Positions 19,482 to 28,755 are shown, counted from the stretch's first letter. The stretch is DNA of 64,000 nucleotides from Vagococcus lutrae (GCF_003987555.1 NZ_NGJW01000002.1:1-64000); one strand, 5' to 3'. Notes: generated from the letters alone by a model not told the origin. Program-made: numbers and translations.

Positions 19482-21271
19482 TGGCAAAACAAAGCGAATC
19501 AGCTTGGGCTAAGTCGATGCCGGCGAAAGAACAATTACATGTTGTTAAGCGCCTTTTCGTCTATACAAAACCCTATTTAAATTATTTTATTCCGGCTATC
19601 CTTTTTGCAATGGCACTATCAGCTGTTAATATGATCCTTCCGAGAATTATTCAACGGTTTATCGATGGTTATTTAAAAGTAGGAAATGCAACAGAACGGA
19701 TTATCTTTTATTTTGCCGGTCTTTATTTGGCGGCAGTTCTTTTAAAAAGTATCGTGTGGTTTTTTCAAACATATCTTTATTCAAAAGCGTCTGTCCGTAC
19801 GTTTCAACATATTCGTGTGAGTCTATTTAAAAAAGTACAAGGACTAGGTATGCGTTATTTTGATCAAACACCTGCTGGTTCTATTGTTTCACGTGTGACG
19901 AATGACACCGAAACTCTTTTTGAATTTTGGTTTGTCTTTTTAAGTATTATGACCGGGATTTTTGGCGTCATTGCTGCTTTCATCGCGATGTGGACGATTG
20001 ATCCGAAATTAAGTCTTATTATCATGATGTTCCTACCATTATTATTGCTAATTATTTGGTATTATCAGAAATTCAGTTCGAGAGTTTATCGTCAAATGCG
20101 TGAAAAATTGAGTCAATTGAATACAAAACTAAATGAGTCGATTTCTGGTATGTCTGTCATTCAACAATTTAGACAAGAAAAACGCTTAGAGGAAGAGTTT
20201 GAAGCGACAAATGATGATTATTTAAAAACAAAATATGCAATGATACGTACGAATTCATTGCTCTTAGCGCCAGTTATCAACTTGCTCGTTGCTTTATCAA
20301 CGGCCATTGTTTTGTACTATTTTGGTTATCAATCGCTTGACAAGTTTGTCGAGATTGGTTTGATTTATGCGTTTATTACTTACGTTCAAACGTTCTTTCA
20401 ACCGATGATTAGTATGATGGATTTCTTAAGTATTTTTCAAGACGGTGTCGTGGCGGGAAGTCGTATTTTAAAAATTATGGACCATGAAGAAATTGCTCCA
20501 CAACAAAACGAAGCTTCGACGGCGACGATAGAAGAAGGGAAAATTGAATTTCGAAATGTGACTTTCTCTTATGACGGTGAACATCATGTGTTAAAAAACA
20601 TAAGTTTCATTGCTCATCCAGGTGAAACTGTGGCTTTAGTCGGGCATACTGGTAGTGGTAAAAGTTCGATTATTAACGTGATGATGCGCTTCTATGAATT
20701 TTATGAAGGAGAAATTTTAATTGATGACCGTGACATTCGTGACTATCCTATTGCTGAGTTACGACGTAAAATGGGACTTGTTTTACAAGATGCCTTTATG
20801 TTTTACGGTGATATTAAAGGAAATATCCGTATGTTAGACCCAACGATTACTGATGCTGAAATTCGTGAAGCAGCAGAGTTTGTGCAAGCGGATGCCTTTA
20901 TTAAGACCCTACCTGGTCAGTATGATGCAAAAGTAATTGAACGAGGTGCTAGTTATTCAAGTGGTCAACGTCAGTTAATCTCTTTTGCGCGTACGATTGT
21001 AACGAATCCTAAAATTTTAATTCTCGATGAAGCGACAGCTAATATCGATACAGAAACTGAAAGTTTGATACAAGATGGGTTAGCAAGAATGCGTCAAGGA
21101 CGCACTACGTTAGCTATTGCTCACCGCTTATCGACTATTAAAGATGCCAATACCATTCTTGTTTTGGATAAAGGTCGTATCGTCGAGCAAGGAAATCATG
21201 ATGAACTTATTGCTCATCAAGGTCTATACTATGATATGTATCGTTTGCAAAAAAGTGAAGAAAATGAATAA
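19481..21271 (+). CDS. ABC exporter half-transporter, catalytic-site subunit (BmrD/LmrD/EfrD-like)
   Basis: Partner of the preceding protein, 596 aa with the same membrane-plus-ATPase layout (Walker A GHTGSGKSS near 390). Here Walker B is canonical, LILDEATANID with the catalytic Glu, while the signature is degenerate, YSSGQ instead of LSGGQ. Paired with the first subunit this gives one complete and one inactive ATP site, as in known asymmetric exporters. The substrates cannot be deduced; drug or lipid-like compounds are typical of the family. Confidence 0.88.
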   Translation: MAKQSESAWAKSMPAKEQLHVVKRLFVYTKPYLNYFIPAILFAMALSAVNMILPRIIQRFIDGYLKVGNATERIIFYFAGLYLAAVLLKSIVWFFQTYLYSKASVRTFQHIRVSLFKKVQGLGMRYFDQTPAGSIVSRVTNDTETLFEFWFVFLSIMTGIFGVIAAFIAMWTIDPKLSLIIMMFLPLLLLIIWYYQKFSSRVYRQMREKLSQLNTKLNESISGMSVIQQFRQEKRLEEEFEATNDDYLKTKYAMIRTNSLLLAPVINLLVALSTAIVLYYFGYQSLDKFVEIGLIYAFITYVQTFFQPMISMMDFLSIFQDGVVAGSRILKIMDHEEIAPQQNEASTATIEEGKIEFRNVTFSYDGEHHVLKNISFIAHPGETVALVGHTGSGKSSIINVMMRFYEFYEGEILIDDRDIRDYPIAELRRKMGLVLQDAFMFYGDIKGNIRMLDPTITDAEIREAAEFVQADAFIKTLPGQYDAKVIERGASYSSGQRQLISFARTIVTNPKILILDEATANIDTETESLIQDGLARMRQGRTTLAIAHRLSTIKDANTILVLDKGRIVEQGNHDELIAHQGLYYDMYRLQKSEENE

Positions 21272-21272
21272 G

Positions 21273-21311
21273 AAAAAGCATCTAATCGTTTGAACGATTA
21301 GATGCTTTTTT
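21273..21311. terminator. Bidirectional terminator between the ABC exporter and the MATE gene
   Basis: AAAAAGCATCTAATCG pairs perfectly with CGATTAGATGCTTTTT around a 6-base loop. A and T runs on either side suit both convergent transcripts. Confidence 0.88.
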
Positions 21312-22668
21312 ATATACGACTCTTTGTTCGCCAACTTCCCGACTTCCAGCGTCTAATTAAAACAGCACTACGCAATAATTCGTCAATCGCGTAGGCCAGC
21401 CATACGCCTAGTAATCCAAGTTTTGCGACAATGGCCAGACCGTATGAGAAAGGGAGACTAATGAGCCATAAAACAACAAGACTAGTCATTAGAGGAAATT
21501 TAACATCTCCTGCCGCATTTAAACTACTAATCAATACCATGTTTATCGCACGTCCCAGTTCGAGAAAAATATCGACTAAAAATACGACTTTCGCCATTTC
21601 GATGATTTGTGCATCGGATGTAAAAATTTGCATTAAAGGCTCTGCAAAAACATATGTCAAGCTAGCGATAATAATTGTGACGAAACTAGCAATCAGCATG
21701 CTTCGTTTGCCACGCTCGTATGCAAAATCGAATTCCTTAGCTCCAACTTTACGTCCAATAATGATTTGATTTCCTTGAGCAATTGAAGCGGCAATTAAAT
21801 AAACAAACTGAGTAATCGCTTGAACGTAAGATTTAGCAATTAAAACCGTTTGACCGAGTGAGGCGACAATCATGGTAACGACTACTTGTGAAGCTTGGTA
21901 AGATAGAGATTCCCCAGAAGAAGGTAAACCAAGTGCTAAAATTTGTTTCAAGGCATCGGTTGAAAAATCACTAACGTTTAAATGAAAAAGATGAATATTT
22001 GTTTTCAGATATAACAATCGGACGGCAATGATTAAACCGATACTATTGCCGACAACACTTGAAATTCCTAAGCCCATGACGCCTAAGTGTGGTAATCCAA
22101 ATGGACCGTAAAGAGCGATATAGTTTCCAATAACGGCGATAATCGTTGCGACCATAGGGATATATAAACCGACTTTTGTTTCGCCGTGACTTCTTAAAAT
22201 CGCAATGATAGTAGCTGTGACAGCAGAAATAACTAAACTACCACCAAAAATCCGCAAGTAATCTACACCAATAATGACAATATTTTCAGGTAAATTCATG
22301 AAAAAGAGCAACTGACGAGGAAACAAAATAAATGTTGCACTGATTAACAATCCTAAAAGAGTTCCTCCTGCTAAAGCTGTGGTAATAACTTTTGGTATTT
22401 GTTCTCTCTTTTTTGCGCCAATTAGTTGAGCGATAATAATCTGTGTTCCTACGCTGACAAAGCCATAGATGAAGACGGTCAGATTCAGCAACTGATTTGA
22501 AGCACCTACAGCTGCCACTGCAGGCTCAGAATAATTTGAAATCATAAACACATTGATATTACCAATTATTACACGTAAAAATAATTCTACGAAAATAGGC
22601 CAACTTAAATAAAATAATTCTTGATCCGAAAGCGACCGTTTTCTTTTAAACATTTCATTCACAGACAT
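21310..22668 (-). CDS. MATE family efflux transporter
   Basis: A 452-aa integral membrane protein with about twelve hydrophobic segments in two related halves, opening with LSWPIFVELFLRVIIGNINVF, the usual start of MATE (NorM-like) proteins. These export drugs or cationic metabolites using a Na+ or H+ gradient. AAAGGAG lies five bases before the ATG, and a promoter TTGACT-16 bp-TACAAT is seen upstream on the minus strand. It converges on the ABC exporter, so two efflux systems are side by side. Substrate unknown. Confidence 0.9.
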   Translation of the reverse strand: MSVNEMFKRKRSLSDQELFYLSWPIFVELFLRVIIGNINVFMISNYSEPAVAAVGASNQLLNLTVFIYGFVSVGTQIIIAQLIGAKKREQIPKVITTALAGGTLLGLLISATFILFPRQLLFFMNLPENIVIIGVDYLRIFGGSLVISAVTATIIAILRSHGETKVGLYIPMVATIIAVIGNYIALYGPFGLPHLGVMGLGISSVVGNSIGLIIAVRLLYLKTNIHLFHLNVSDFSTDALKQILALGLPSSGESLSYQASQVVVTMIVASLGQTVLIAKSYVQAITQFVYLIAASIAQGNQIIIGRKVGAKEFDFAYERGKRSMLIASFVTIIIASLTYVFAEPLMQIFTSDAQIIEMAKVVFLVDIFLELGRAINMVLISSLNAAGDVKFPLMTSLVVLWLISLPFSYGLAIVAKLGLLGVWLAYAIDELLRSAVLIRRWKSGSWRTKSRI

Positions 22669-22691
22669 CAGACTCCTTTATGTATAGCTTT

Positions 22692-22719
22692 ATTGTATAG
22701 ACCTTCCGTGACAAGTCAA
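22692..22719 (-). promoter_or_regulatory. Promoter of the MATE gene
   Basis: On the minus strand: TTGACT (22714-22719), 16 bp, TACAAT (22692-22697). Confidence 0.6.
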
Positions 22720-22828
22720 TCTGTTTTTAATAATATAGACCCACGCTTTTTGATTTTAGCACCTTGCCCGAAAAGCATGGCAATCTGCTTAATAAGACCA
22801 ACTAGGCAAAAATTTAGACAAAAAATGG

Positions 22829-22857
22829 TTGTCAAGTTAAAGTAATACTAGAATGAT
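22829..22857 (+). promoter_or_regulatory. Likely promoter of trxB
   Basis: TTGTCA (22829-22834), 17 bp, AATGAT (22852-22857). The -10 is weak, so this is tentative. Confidence 0.4.
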
Positions 22858-22874
22858 AAGAAAGAGGGAAATGA

Positions 22875-23795
22875 ATGATGTATGATGTAATCGTAATAGG
22901 AGCTGGACCAGGAGGAATGACAGCAGCTCTTTATGCGTCACGAGCAGATTTATCCGTATTAGTTTTAGAGAAAGGAATCTATGGCGGACAGTTGCAAAAC
23001 ACAGCGGATGTTGAGAATTATCCCGGAGTTGGACTTGTAACTGGACCAGAATTAGCTGAAAAAATCTATAAAGATTCTACCGCATTTGGAGCGGAACATG
23101 CGTACGGTTCTGTGACAAAAGTTGAAGATCATGGCACTCATAAAACAGTTCATACAGAAGATGAACAATATGATGCGAAGGTCGTCATAATTGCAACAGG
23201 TTCTGATCATCGCCGTTTAGGTGCACCTGGTGAAGAAGAGTTTAGCGGACGAGGCGTTTCATATTGTGCAGTTTGTGACGGACCATTTTTCCGTAACAAA
23301 CATGTGGCAGTTATCGGTGGGGGCGACTCAGCAGTTGAAGAAGGTAGTTACTTAACACAAGTAGCAGACAAAGTTTCAGTAATTCACCGTCGTGATGAAT
23401 TACGTGCTCAAAAAGTACTACAAGACCGTGCATTTAAAAATGAAAAAATGACCTTTGTTTGGAATCATGTCGTTGAAGAAATTCAAGGAGATGACATTAA
23501 GGTTAATAATTTACGCATTAAAGATACACAAACAGGTGAAGTATCTGACTATCCAGTAGATGCAGTCTTCATCTATGTAGGATTAGATCCTATTACAGAA
23601 CCATTTAAATCACTAGGCGTAACAAATGAAGAAGGTTGGATTCCAACTAATGAGAAAATGGAAACGTCTGTGCCAGGTGTATATGCGATAGGAGATGTAC
23701 GTGAAACAGTTTTACGTCAGATTACGACAGCTGTGGGTGACGGAAGTATTGCCGGTCAAGAAGCCTTTAAATACATTGAATCATTAGCAGACTAA
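22875..23795 (+). CDS. trxB: Thioredoxin-disulfide reductase
   Basis: NADPH-dependent flavoenzyme that reduces thioredoxin. The 306-aa protein has the FAD-binding GAGPGGM near the N-terminus, the redox-active CAVC (about 131-134) in the usual YCAVCDGPFF context, the NADPH-binding GGGDSAVEEG, and the C-terminal FAD motif YAIGDVR. Two consecutive ATGs are possible (22875, 22878); a GAGGG site precedes both. A thioredoxin-like gene lies 1.3 kb downstream but in a separate transcription unit. Confidence 0.95.
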   Translation: MMYDVIVIGAGPGGMTAALYASRADLSVLVLEKGIYGGQLQNTADVENYPGVGLVTGPELAEKIYKDSTAFGAEHAYGSVTKVEDHGTHKTVHTEDEQYDAKVVIIATGSDHRRLGAPGEEEFSGRGVSYCAVCDGPFFRNKHVAVIGGGDSAVEEGSYLTQVADKVSVIHRRDELRAQKVLQDRAFKNEKMTFVWNHVVEEIQGDDIKVNNLRIKDTQTGEVSDYPVDAVFIYVGLDPITEPFKSLGVTNEEGWIPTNEKMETSVPGVYAIGDVRETVLRQITTAVGDGSIAGQEAFKYIESLAD

Positions 23796-23800
23796 GAATG

Positions 23801-23826
23801 AAGGCTGAGGAAACTCAGCCTTTTAT
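23801..23826 (+). terminator. trxB terminator
   Basis: AAGGCTGAG and CTCAGCCTT pair around a GAAA tetraloop, followed by TT-A-T. Confidence 0.75.
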
Positions 23827-23872
23827 AGACTTGTCGTGATATAATAGGGAAAAAGATAAAGGAAGTCGTAGG

Positions 23873-25048
23873 ATGAAAAGTTGTGGCATTGTAGCAGAAT
23901 ATAATCCCTTTCATAATGGTCACCAGTATCAGTTGAAAGAAGCAAAAGAGAAATCTCAAGCAGACGTCATGATTGCGGTCATGAGTGGGTCCTTTTTACA
24001 ACGAGGGGAACCTGCAATAGTTGATAAATGGCGACGTGCGACGTACGCTTTAAATAACGGTGCAGATATTGTTATCGAGCTACCGGTTACAGCTAGCGTA
24101 CAACCAGCAGATTTGTTTGGAGAAAAGGCAATACAATTGCTAGATGCAATAGGCGTTTCTTCTCTTTCGTTTGGAACAGATGAAACGACTAACTTCCCTT
24201 ATGAAAGATTTGCTGAATGTTATTTCAACGCCATTGATAATGAGGATTATGCTGATATATTTGATGATAAGCGACAAAGTTATCCGCAACAAATGATGAA
24301 GTTACAGCAAATCTTATTTCCTACGTACGATTGGTCTAAGTCGCAACCTAATCATCAGCTAGCATTGTCGTATGCGAAAGCCAATCATCAATTGGCTTGT
24401 CCTAAAAAACTAGTGCCGATTGACCGTATTGGTTCTCATCACCATGATGGTGAAATTTCTCATCAACATTTTGCCAGTGGAACTGCTTTACGGAAAGGCT
24501 TAAAATTAGAAAAGCCAACAGATGTAATGCCATTTACCCCTAATAGTGTCTGGGAAGACTTACAACATGGACCTTATCATGATTGGACATTGTTATGGCC
24601 ATATCTAAAGTATCGTATCGAAACAAGTACGCATGAAGAACTAAGAAAGATTTATCAAATGGTTGAAGGGTTGGAGTATAAGTTTAAACAAGAAGTATCA
24701 GCCGCAATGGGGTTTGATGACTTTATCCAACGCATTAAATCCAAACGTTATACATATACCCGTTTACAACGTCTGTGCGTTTATGTTTTATTAAACATAA
24801 CAAAAGAAGAAATAGTAGATAACAATGCTCATCCATATATACGTTTGTTAGGTATGACAAAAAAAGGACGTTTATATCTAAAAGAACATAAAAAAGAAAT
24901 CACGCTACCTATCATTACCAATGTCACCAAACGAGAAGGGCTACTTCTGGCTACTGAGATTAAAGCCAGTCGCATCTATCAATTAGGTTTAAATCGCACA
25001 GAGACATTAGATTTTTATCAACGTCCTCGCTTAATCGAGGGGAAATGA
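23873..25048 (+). CDS. tmcAL: tRNA(Met) cytidine acetate ligase TmcAL (YlbM)
   Basis: Forms N4-acetylcytidine at the wobble position of elongator tRNA-Met using acetate and ATP. The 391-aa protein opens with GIVAEYNPFHNGHQYQL, the nucleotidyltransferase HxGH motif of the family, followed by MSGSFLQRGEPAI and DKWRRATYAL. Length is normal. A short spacer (7 bp) links it to the thioredoxin-like gene downstream, so the two are probably co-transcribed. Confidence 0.92.
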   Translation: MKSCGIVAEYNPFHNGHQYQLKEAKEKSQADVMIAVMSGSFLQRGEPAIVDKWRRATYALNNGADIVIELPVTASVQPADLFGEKAIQLLDAIGVSSLSFGTDETTNFPYERFAECYFNAIDNEDYADIFDDKRQSYPQQMMKLQQILFPTYDWSKSQPNHQLALSYAKANHQLACPKKLVPIDRIGSHHHDGEISHQHFASGTALRKGLKLEKPTDVMPFTPNSVWEDLQHGPYHDWTLLWPYLKYRIETSTHEELRKIYQMVEGLEYKFKQEVSAAMGFDDFIQRIKSKRYTYTRLQRLCVYVLLNITKEEIVDNNAHPYIRLLGMTKKGRLYLKEHKKEITLPIITNVTKREGLLLATEIKASRIYQLGLNRTETLDFYQRPRLIEGK

Positions 25049-25055
25049 GGAGAAC

Positions 25056-25391
25056 ATGGAACTTTTAAAAGATATTGAAACAGTCAAACAGCATATTGCT
25101 GATGAAAAATTATCATTGTTATACATTGGGCAAGAAAATTGTAGTGTGTGTCACGGTTTAAAACCACAAATCCAAAAAATCATGAGCGAGTTTCCAGATG
25201 TTTATACAATGGAAGTAGACGCGATGGATGTTCCAGAAGTTGCAGGTGAATTTCAAGTGTTGACCGTTCCAGTCGTCTTACTTTTTGTCGAAGGAAAAGA
25301 ATACTTAAGAAAAGCACGAATTATTCAAACAGCGCAGTTTAAATCAGAAGTAGAAAAAATCGTCACTGGCTATTTATCAATAGCAGAGTAA
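25056..25391 (+). CDS. Thioredoxin family protein
   Basis: A 111-aa cytoplasmic thioredoxin-fold protein. The redox motif is CSVC (about 29 and 32) rather than the WCGPC of classical thioredoxin, and the cis-proline is in LTVPVVLLF. There is no signal peptide. It resembles small thioredoxin-like proteins of lactic acid bacteria of unknown partner. It follows tmcAL by 7 bp with GAGGAG upstream. A thiol-peroxidase or bacillithiol-type role cannot be decided from sequence. Confidence 0.8.
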   Translation: MELLKDIETVKQHIADEKLSLLYIGQENCSVCHGLKPQIQKIMSEFPDVYTMEVDAMDVPEVAGEFQVLTVPVVLLFVEGKEYLRKARIIQTAQFKSEVEKIVTGYLSIAE

Positions 25392-25423
25392 AAAAAGAAT
25401 GTCTGTCAAGGACATTCTTTTTT
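25391..25423 (+). terminator. Terminator after the thioredoxin-like gene
   Basis: AAAAAAGAATGTC pairs perfectly with GACATTCTTTTTT around a 7-base loop. The next promoter starts inside this hairpin. Confidence 0.88.
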
Positions 25424-25433
25424 ATGTTATAAT
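25404..25433 (+). promoter_or_regulatory. Promoter of the M20 dipeptidase gene
   Basis: An extended -10 (TG, one base, TATAAT at 25428-25433) has the weak -35 TGTCAA (25404-25409) 18 bp upstream, within the loop of the preceding terminator. Confidence 0.65.
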
Positions 25434-25471
25434 CGTACTACTATCATTGATACGAATGTGGAGGTTGGATG

Positions 25472-26821
25472 ATGAAAACATATATTGAAAATATACATGT
25501 AGAGCAGGCAATCAAAGGGATTGAGCGACTGGTAGCGATTCCTTCGTACTTACAAGAACCTGTTGAGAACGCGCCATTTGGCGTGCCTGTACGGCAGTGT
25601 TTAACCGAGTGTTTAGCTCTTTTCAAAGAAGAAGGCTTTGAGGTATACGAAGACCCAAAAGGTTACTATGGCTACGCAGAAATAGGTCAAGGCGAAAAGA
25701 CAATGGGCATACTTTGTCATTTAGATGTTGTGCCACCTGGTGACCTCTCTTTATGGAAAACCAACCCGTTTGAAGCCGTGGTCACTGAGACATCTTTGAT
25801 AGGTCGCGGAGTTCAAGATGACAAAGGACCTAGTATGGCAGCTCTTTATGCAGTAAAAGCGTTACGTGACGCAGGGGTGACATTCCAACATAAAATACGA
25901 TTTATTTTCGGTACGGATGAGGAAAACTTATGGCGTTGTATGTCACGCTACCATGAAAAAGAAGAACAAGTTGATTTTGGATTTGTACCAGATTCTAAAT
26001 TTCCAGTGATTTATGCTGAAAAAGGTTTATTACAAGTTTATTTTGAAGGACCTAGTGTAAATGGGTATGAAGTGAGCGGTGGAAGTGCCTTAAATGTTGT
26101 GCCTGATGAAGCACGATTTAGAAAATCCGATTATCAAGCACTTGTATCCTATTTTAAAAAACAAGGCTGGCCTTATCAAGTGGATGAGGCTGAAGACGTG
26201 TTTATCGCAAAAGGCAGAGCGATTCATTCGAAAAGTGCTCCGGATGGCGTCAATGCGATTAGTCGCTTGATGGTTGCACTTGATTCTATTCAGCCAGATT
26301 TTCTCAGTCAGTTGTTAGGAAATAAAATTGGCGAGGACGCTAATGGCCTCTCGTTATTCGGTCATGTTTCTGATGAGATGTCAGGAGATTTAACGTTTAA
26401 TGTCGCAACATTAAGTGCAGATAGCGAAAAAACAACCATAGGATTAGATATACGGATGCCAGTGACTACTGATAAAGAGCTTATTCTCACTCAGTTAGAG
26501 AAAATAGCGCAAAAATTTGGTTTTACTTGTCACGAGCACGACTATCTTGCTTCCTTATATGTGCCAAAAGAGTCCGAATTAGTTCAAACGTTACTCCAAA
26601 CATATCGTGATATGACAGGCGATTTACGTGAACCACAAGTGAATGGTGGCGCTACCTATGCACGGGCTATGAAAAATTGTGTCGCTTTTGGGGCGATGTT
26701 TAAAGATACAAAGGATACGATGCATCAGCCAAATGAGACATGGCGACGAGATGAATTAGAGATGACGATGAAAATCTATGCCGAAGCTATCTATCGCTTA
26801 CAACAACTTGATGTAAGTTAA
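25472..26821 (+). CDS. M20 family dipeptidase (PepV/Sapep-like)
   Basis: Zinc-dependent peptidase of about 449 aa. Metal-binding motifs are in order: CHLDVVPPGD, GRGVQDDKGP and GTDEENLW, with a lid domain between about 190 and 330 and a late GGATYARAMKNCVAFG segment. The organisation matches dipeptidases and not ArgE-type deacylases, though substrate cannot be fixed. Two ATGs (25469, 25472) are possible; GGAGG gives better spacing for the second. It is a single-gene unit with its own promoter and terminator. Confidence 0.85.
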   Translation: MKTYIENIHVEQAIKGIERLVAIPSYLQEPVENAPFGVPVRQCLTECLALFKEEGFEVYEDPKGYYGYAEIGQGEKTMGILCHLDVVPPGDLSLWKTNPFEAVVTETSLIGRGVQDDKGPSMAALYAVKALRDAGVTFQHKIRFIFGTDEENLWRCMSRYHEKEEQVDFGFVPDSKFPVIYAEKGLLQVYFEGPSVNGYEVSGGSALNVVPDEARFRKSDYQALVSYFKKQGWPYQVDEAEDVFIAKGRAIHSKSAPDGVNAISRLMVALDSIQPDFLSQLLGNKIGEDANGLSLFGHVSDEMSGDLTFNVATLSADSEKTTIGLDIRMPVTTDKELILTQLEKIAQKFGFTCHEHDYLASLYVPKESELVQTLLQTYRDMTGDLREPQVNGGATYARAMKNCVAFGAMFKDTKDTMHQPNETWRRDELEMTMKIYAEAIYRLQQLDVS

Positions 26822-26825
26822 ACTT

Positions 26826-26864
26826 AACTTCTATCGAATGTGTTAATTCGATAGGAGTTTTTTT
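26826..26864 (+). terminator. Terminator after the M20 gene
   Basis: AACTTCTATCGAAT pairs with ATTCGATAGGAGTT (one G-T pair) around a 6-base loop, followed by TTTTTT. The T-run abuts the first maltose-operon operator. Confidence 0.85.
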
Positions 26865-26877
26865 GTTATCGGTAACA
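26864..26877. promoter_or_regulatory. Operator 1 of the maltodextrin operon
   Basis: TGTTATCGGTAACA, a near-perfect palindrome with one mismatch, 12 bp upstream of the -35 box. Two further copies flank the malE promoter. Form and size fit a LacI-family repressor site (MalR-like), an inference. Confidence 0.65.
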
Positions 26878-26889
26878 TGGGGAATAAGA

Positions 26890-26918
26890 TTGTAAAGCTA
26901 CTCAAAAATAAGTATGCT
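26890..26918 (+). promoter_or_regulatory. Promoter of the neopullulanase gene
   Basis: TTGTAA (26890-26895), 17 bp, TATGCT (26913-26918). It lies between operator 1 and the ATG at 26950. Confidence 0.6.
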
Positions 26919-26949
26919 AGAGTTAAATAAATTGAAAAGAGGTTATGTA

Positions 26950-28722
26950 ATGGAAAGAGCAGCACTTTATCACCGTCCCGATAGTGAGTATGCCTATCTG
27001 TATGAGTCTGAAAAAATGCATATTCGTTTACGTACCAAAAAAGATGATGTTAAACATGTTCACATTATTAAAGGCGACCCGTATTTGATTCATGAGGATA
27101 AGTGGTATCAAGAATCAACTGAGATGAGACATTTGTGTCAAACGGCAGAGTTTGATTATTGGGTGATTGAAACGGACGCTCCTTTTAGAAGGATACAATA
27201 TGCCTTTAAAGTTGAAGGTTATGATGGAGAAGTTGTCTTTTATGGAGACAGGGGCATATTTGATTTTAACGAGAATGTGATTGAGCGAGCCGAGAATTAT
27301 TTTAGAATGCCTTTTTTCCAAGAGATTGATCGCTTTAAAGCACCAGAATGGGTAAAAAATACAATATGGTATCAAATATTCCCAGAACGTTTTGCAAACG
27401 GAGACAAAACTAATGACCCTAAAAATGTACTACCATGGGGGAGTAAAGAACATCCAGGTAGAGAAGATTTTTACGGTGGAGATTTACAAGGCGTATTAGA
27501 TAACCTTGATTATCTAGAAGAATTAGGTATTAATGGGATTTATTTCTGTCCGATATTTAAAGCATCTTCAAATCATAAATATGATACGATTGATTATTTT
27601 GAGATTGATCCCGACTTTGGCGATAAAGCGTTATTCAAAAAATTAGTGGATGAAGCTCATAAAAGAGGAATCCGTATTATGTTAGATGCAGTATTTAATC
27701 ATATGGGGTATGCGTCAAAAGAATGGCAAGATGTTGTGAAACATCAACAAAATTCTAAATATGTTGATTGGTTCCATATTCGTAGTTTCCCGGTAGAATA
27801 TGGAAAAAACGGGAACGTTGAAGGAGCTAAAACATTATCTTATGATACGTTTGCTTTTACTCCAAGAATGCCGAAACTTAACACAGCCAATCCAGAAGTA
27901 CAAGAGTATTTACTTAAAATTGCTAAATATTGGATAGAAGAGTTTGATATTGACGCATGGCGTTTAGATGTAGCCAATGAAGTAGATCATCATTTTTGGA
28001 AAAGATTCTATAAAGAAACCACTGCGATTAAGGACGATTTTTATATATTAGGAGAAATTTGGCATTCTTCACAGAGCTGGCTGAATGGTGATGAATTTCA
28101 TGCTGTGATGAATTATGCTTATACAGAAACTATTTTAAATTTCTTTGTCCATGAAGAAATGTCAAGTCAAGCACTAGCTTATCGTCTTAATGAACAATTG
28201 ATGTTATATCGAGATCAAACAAATCAAGTCATGTTTAACATGCTAGATTCACATGATACTGCACGCTTGTTAACGTTAGCTGACAATGATAAAGATAAGT
28301 TGAGAAGTGCGTTGCTGTTTACATTTTTACAACATGGTTCACCATGTATCTATTATGGAACAGAAGTTGGTATGACAGGTGGGAATGATCCAGATTGCCG
28401 CAAATGTATGGTTTGGAATGAAGAGGAACAAGACCTACATTTACTATCCTTTACAAAAGAAATTATTAATTTTAGAAAAAAATATCAAAAAGTAATGTCT
28501 GAAGGAACACTTGAATTTACCGCATCTAATAATGAGTTGGTAGCTTTGACACGTAAATATCAAACAACGAGTATTAAAGCGTTCTTTAATAATGGAAATC
28601 AAAAAGAAAAATACGATATTCCCGGAGGCTATCAGCCAGTTGAAGAACTATGTCAAAATATTGATTTTTCAAACCAAACAATTGGATATAAAGGGTTTAT
28701 TGTCTTTGTGTCAGAAAAATAA
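26950..28722 (+). CDS. Neopullulanase / cyclomaltodextrinase / maltogenic amylase (GH13_20)
   Basis: Hydrolyses maltodextrins or cyclodextrins inside the cell; no signal peptide is seen. With ATG at 26950 (AAAGAGG upstream, and downstream of the -10) it is 590 aa, the family length; the in-frame ATG at 26914 overlaps the promoter. An N-terminal CBM34-like domain (about 1-125) is followed by the catalytic barrel: DAVFNH (about 245), WRLDVANE with the nucleophile Asp (about 339), GEIWHS with the acid Glu (about 368), and LDSHDT (about 432). MPKLN is the GH13_20 region V signature. It heads the maltodextrin operon and could trim imported dextrins for the phosphorylase. Confidence 0.9.
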   Translation: MERAALYHRPDSEYAYLYESEKMHIRLRTKKDDVKHVHIIKGDPYLIHEDKWYQESTEMRHLCQTAEFDYWVIETDAPFRRIQYAFKVEGYDGEVVFYGDRGIFDFNENVIERAENYFRMPFFQEIDRFKAPEWVKNTIWYQIFPERFANGDKTNDPKNVLPWGSKEHPGREDFYGGDLQGVLDNLDYLEELGINGIYFCPIFKASSNHKYDTIDYFEIDPDFGDKALFKKLVDEAHKRGIRIMLDAVFNHMGYASKEWQDVVKHQQNSKYVDWFHIRSFPVEYGKNGNVEGAKTLSYDTFAFTPRMPKLNTANPEVQEYLLKIAKYWIEEFDIDAWRLDVANEVDHHFWKRFYKETTAIKDDFYILGEIWHSSQSWLNGDEFHAVMNYAYTETILNFFVHEEMSSQALAYRLNEQLMLYRDQTNQVMFNMLDSHDTARLLTLADNDKDKLRSALLFTFLQHGSPCIYYGTEVGMTGGNDPDCRKCMVWNEEEQDLHLLSFTKEIINFRKKYQKVMSEGTLEFTASNNELVALTRKYQTTSIKAFFNNGNQKEKYDIPGGYQPVEELCQNIDFSNQTIGYKGFIVFVSEK

Positions 28723-28723
28723 G

Positions 28724-28739
28724 CTGTTACCGGTAACAG
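28724..28739. promoter_or_regulatory. Operator 2 of the maltodextrin operon
   Basis: CTGTTACCGGTAACAG, a perfect 16-bp palindrome starting one base after the neopullulanase stop codon and ending just upstream of the malE -35 box. Confidence 0.75.
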
Positions 28740-28741
28740 TA

Positions 28742-28755
28742 ATAAAACGCTTGCA
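28742..28755. promoter_or_regulatory. cre site at the malE promoter
   Basis: ATAAAACGCTTGCA matches 12 of 14 positions of the cre consensus and shares the 12-base core AAAACGCTTGCA with the site at ccpA. It overlaps the -35 box, a position that normally gives repression by CcpA. Confidence 0.7.

Noticed and set aside
22716-22835. Small 39-codon open frame on the minus strand upstream of the MATE gene
   Set aside because: TTG start, no ribosome binding site, and it overlaps both the trxB and MATE promoter regions; it looks fortuitous.
26914-26949. Upstream ATG for the neopullulanase
   Set aside because: It overlaps the -10 box, and AAAGAGG fits the ATG at 26950, which gives the usual protein length.
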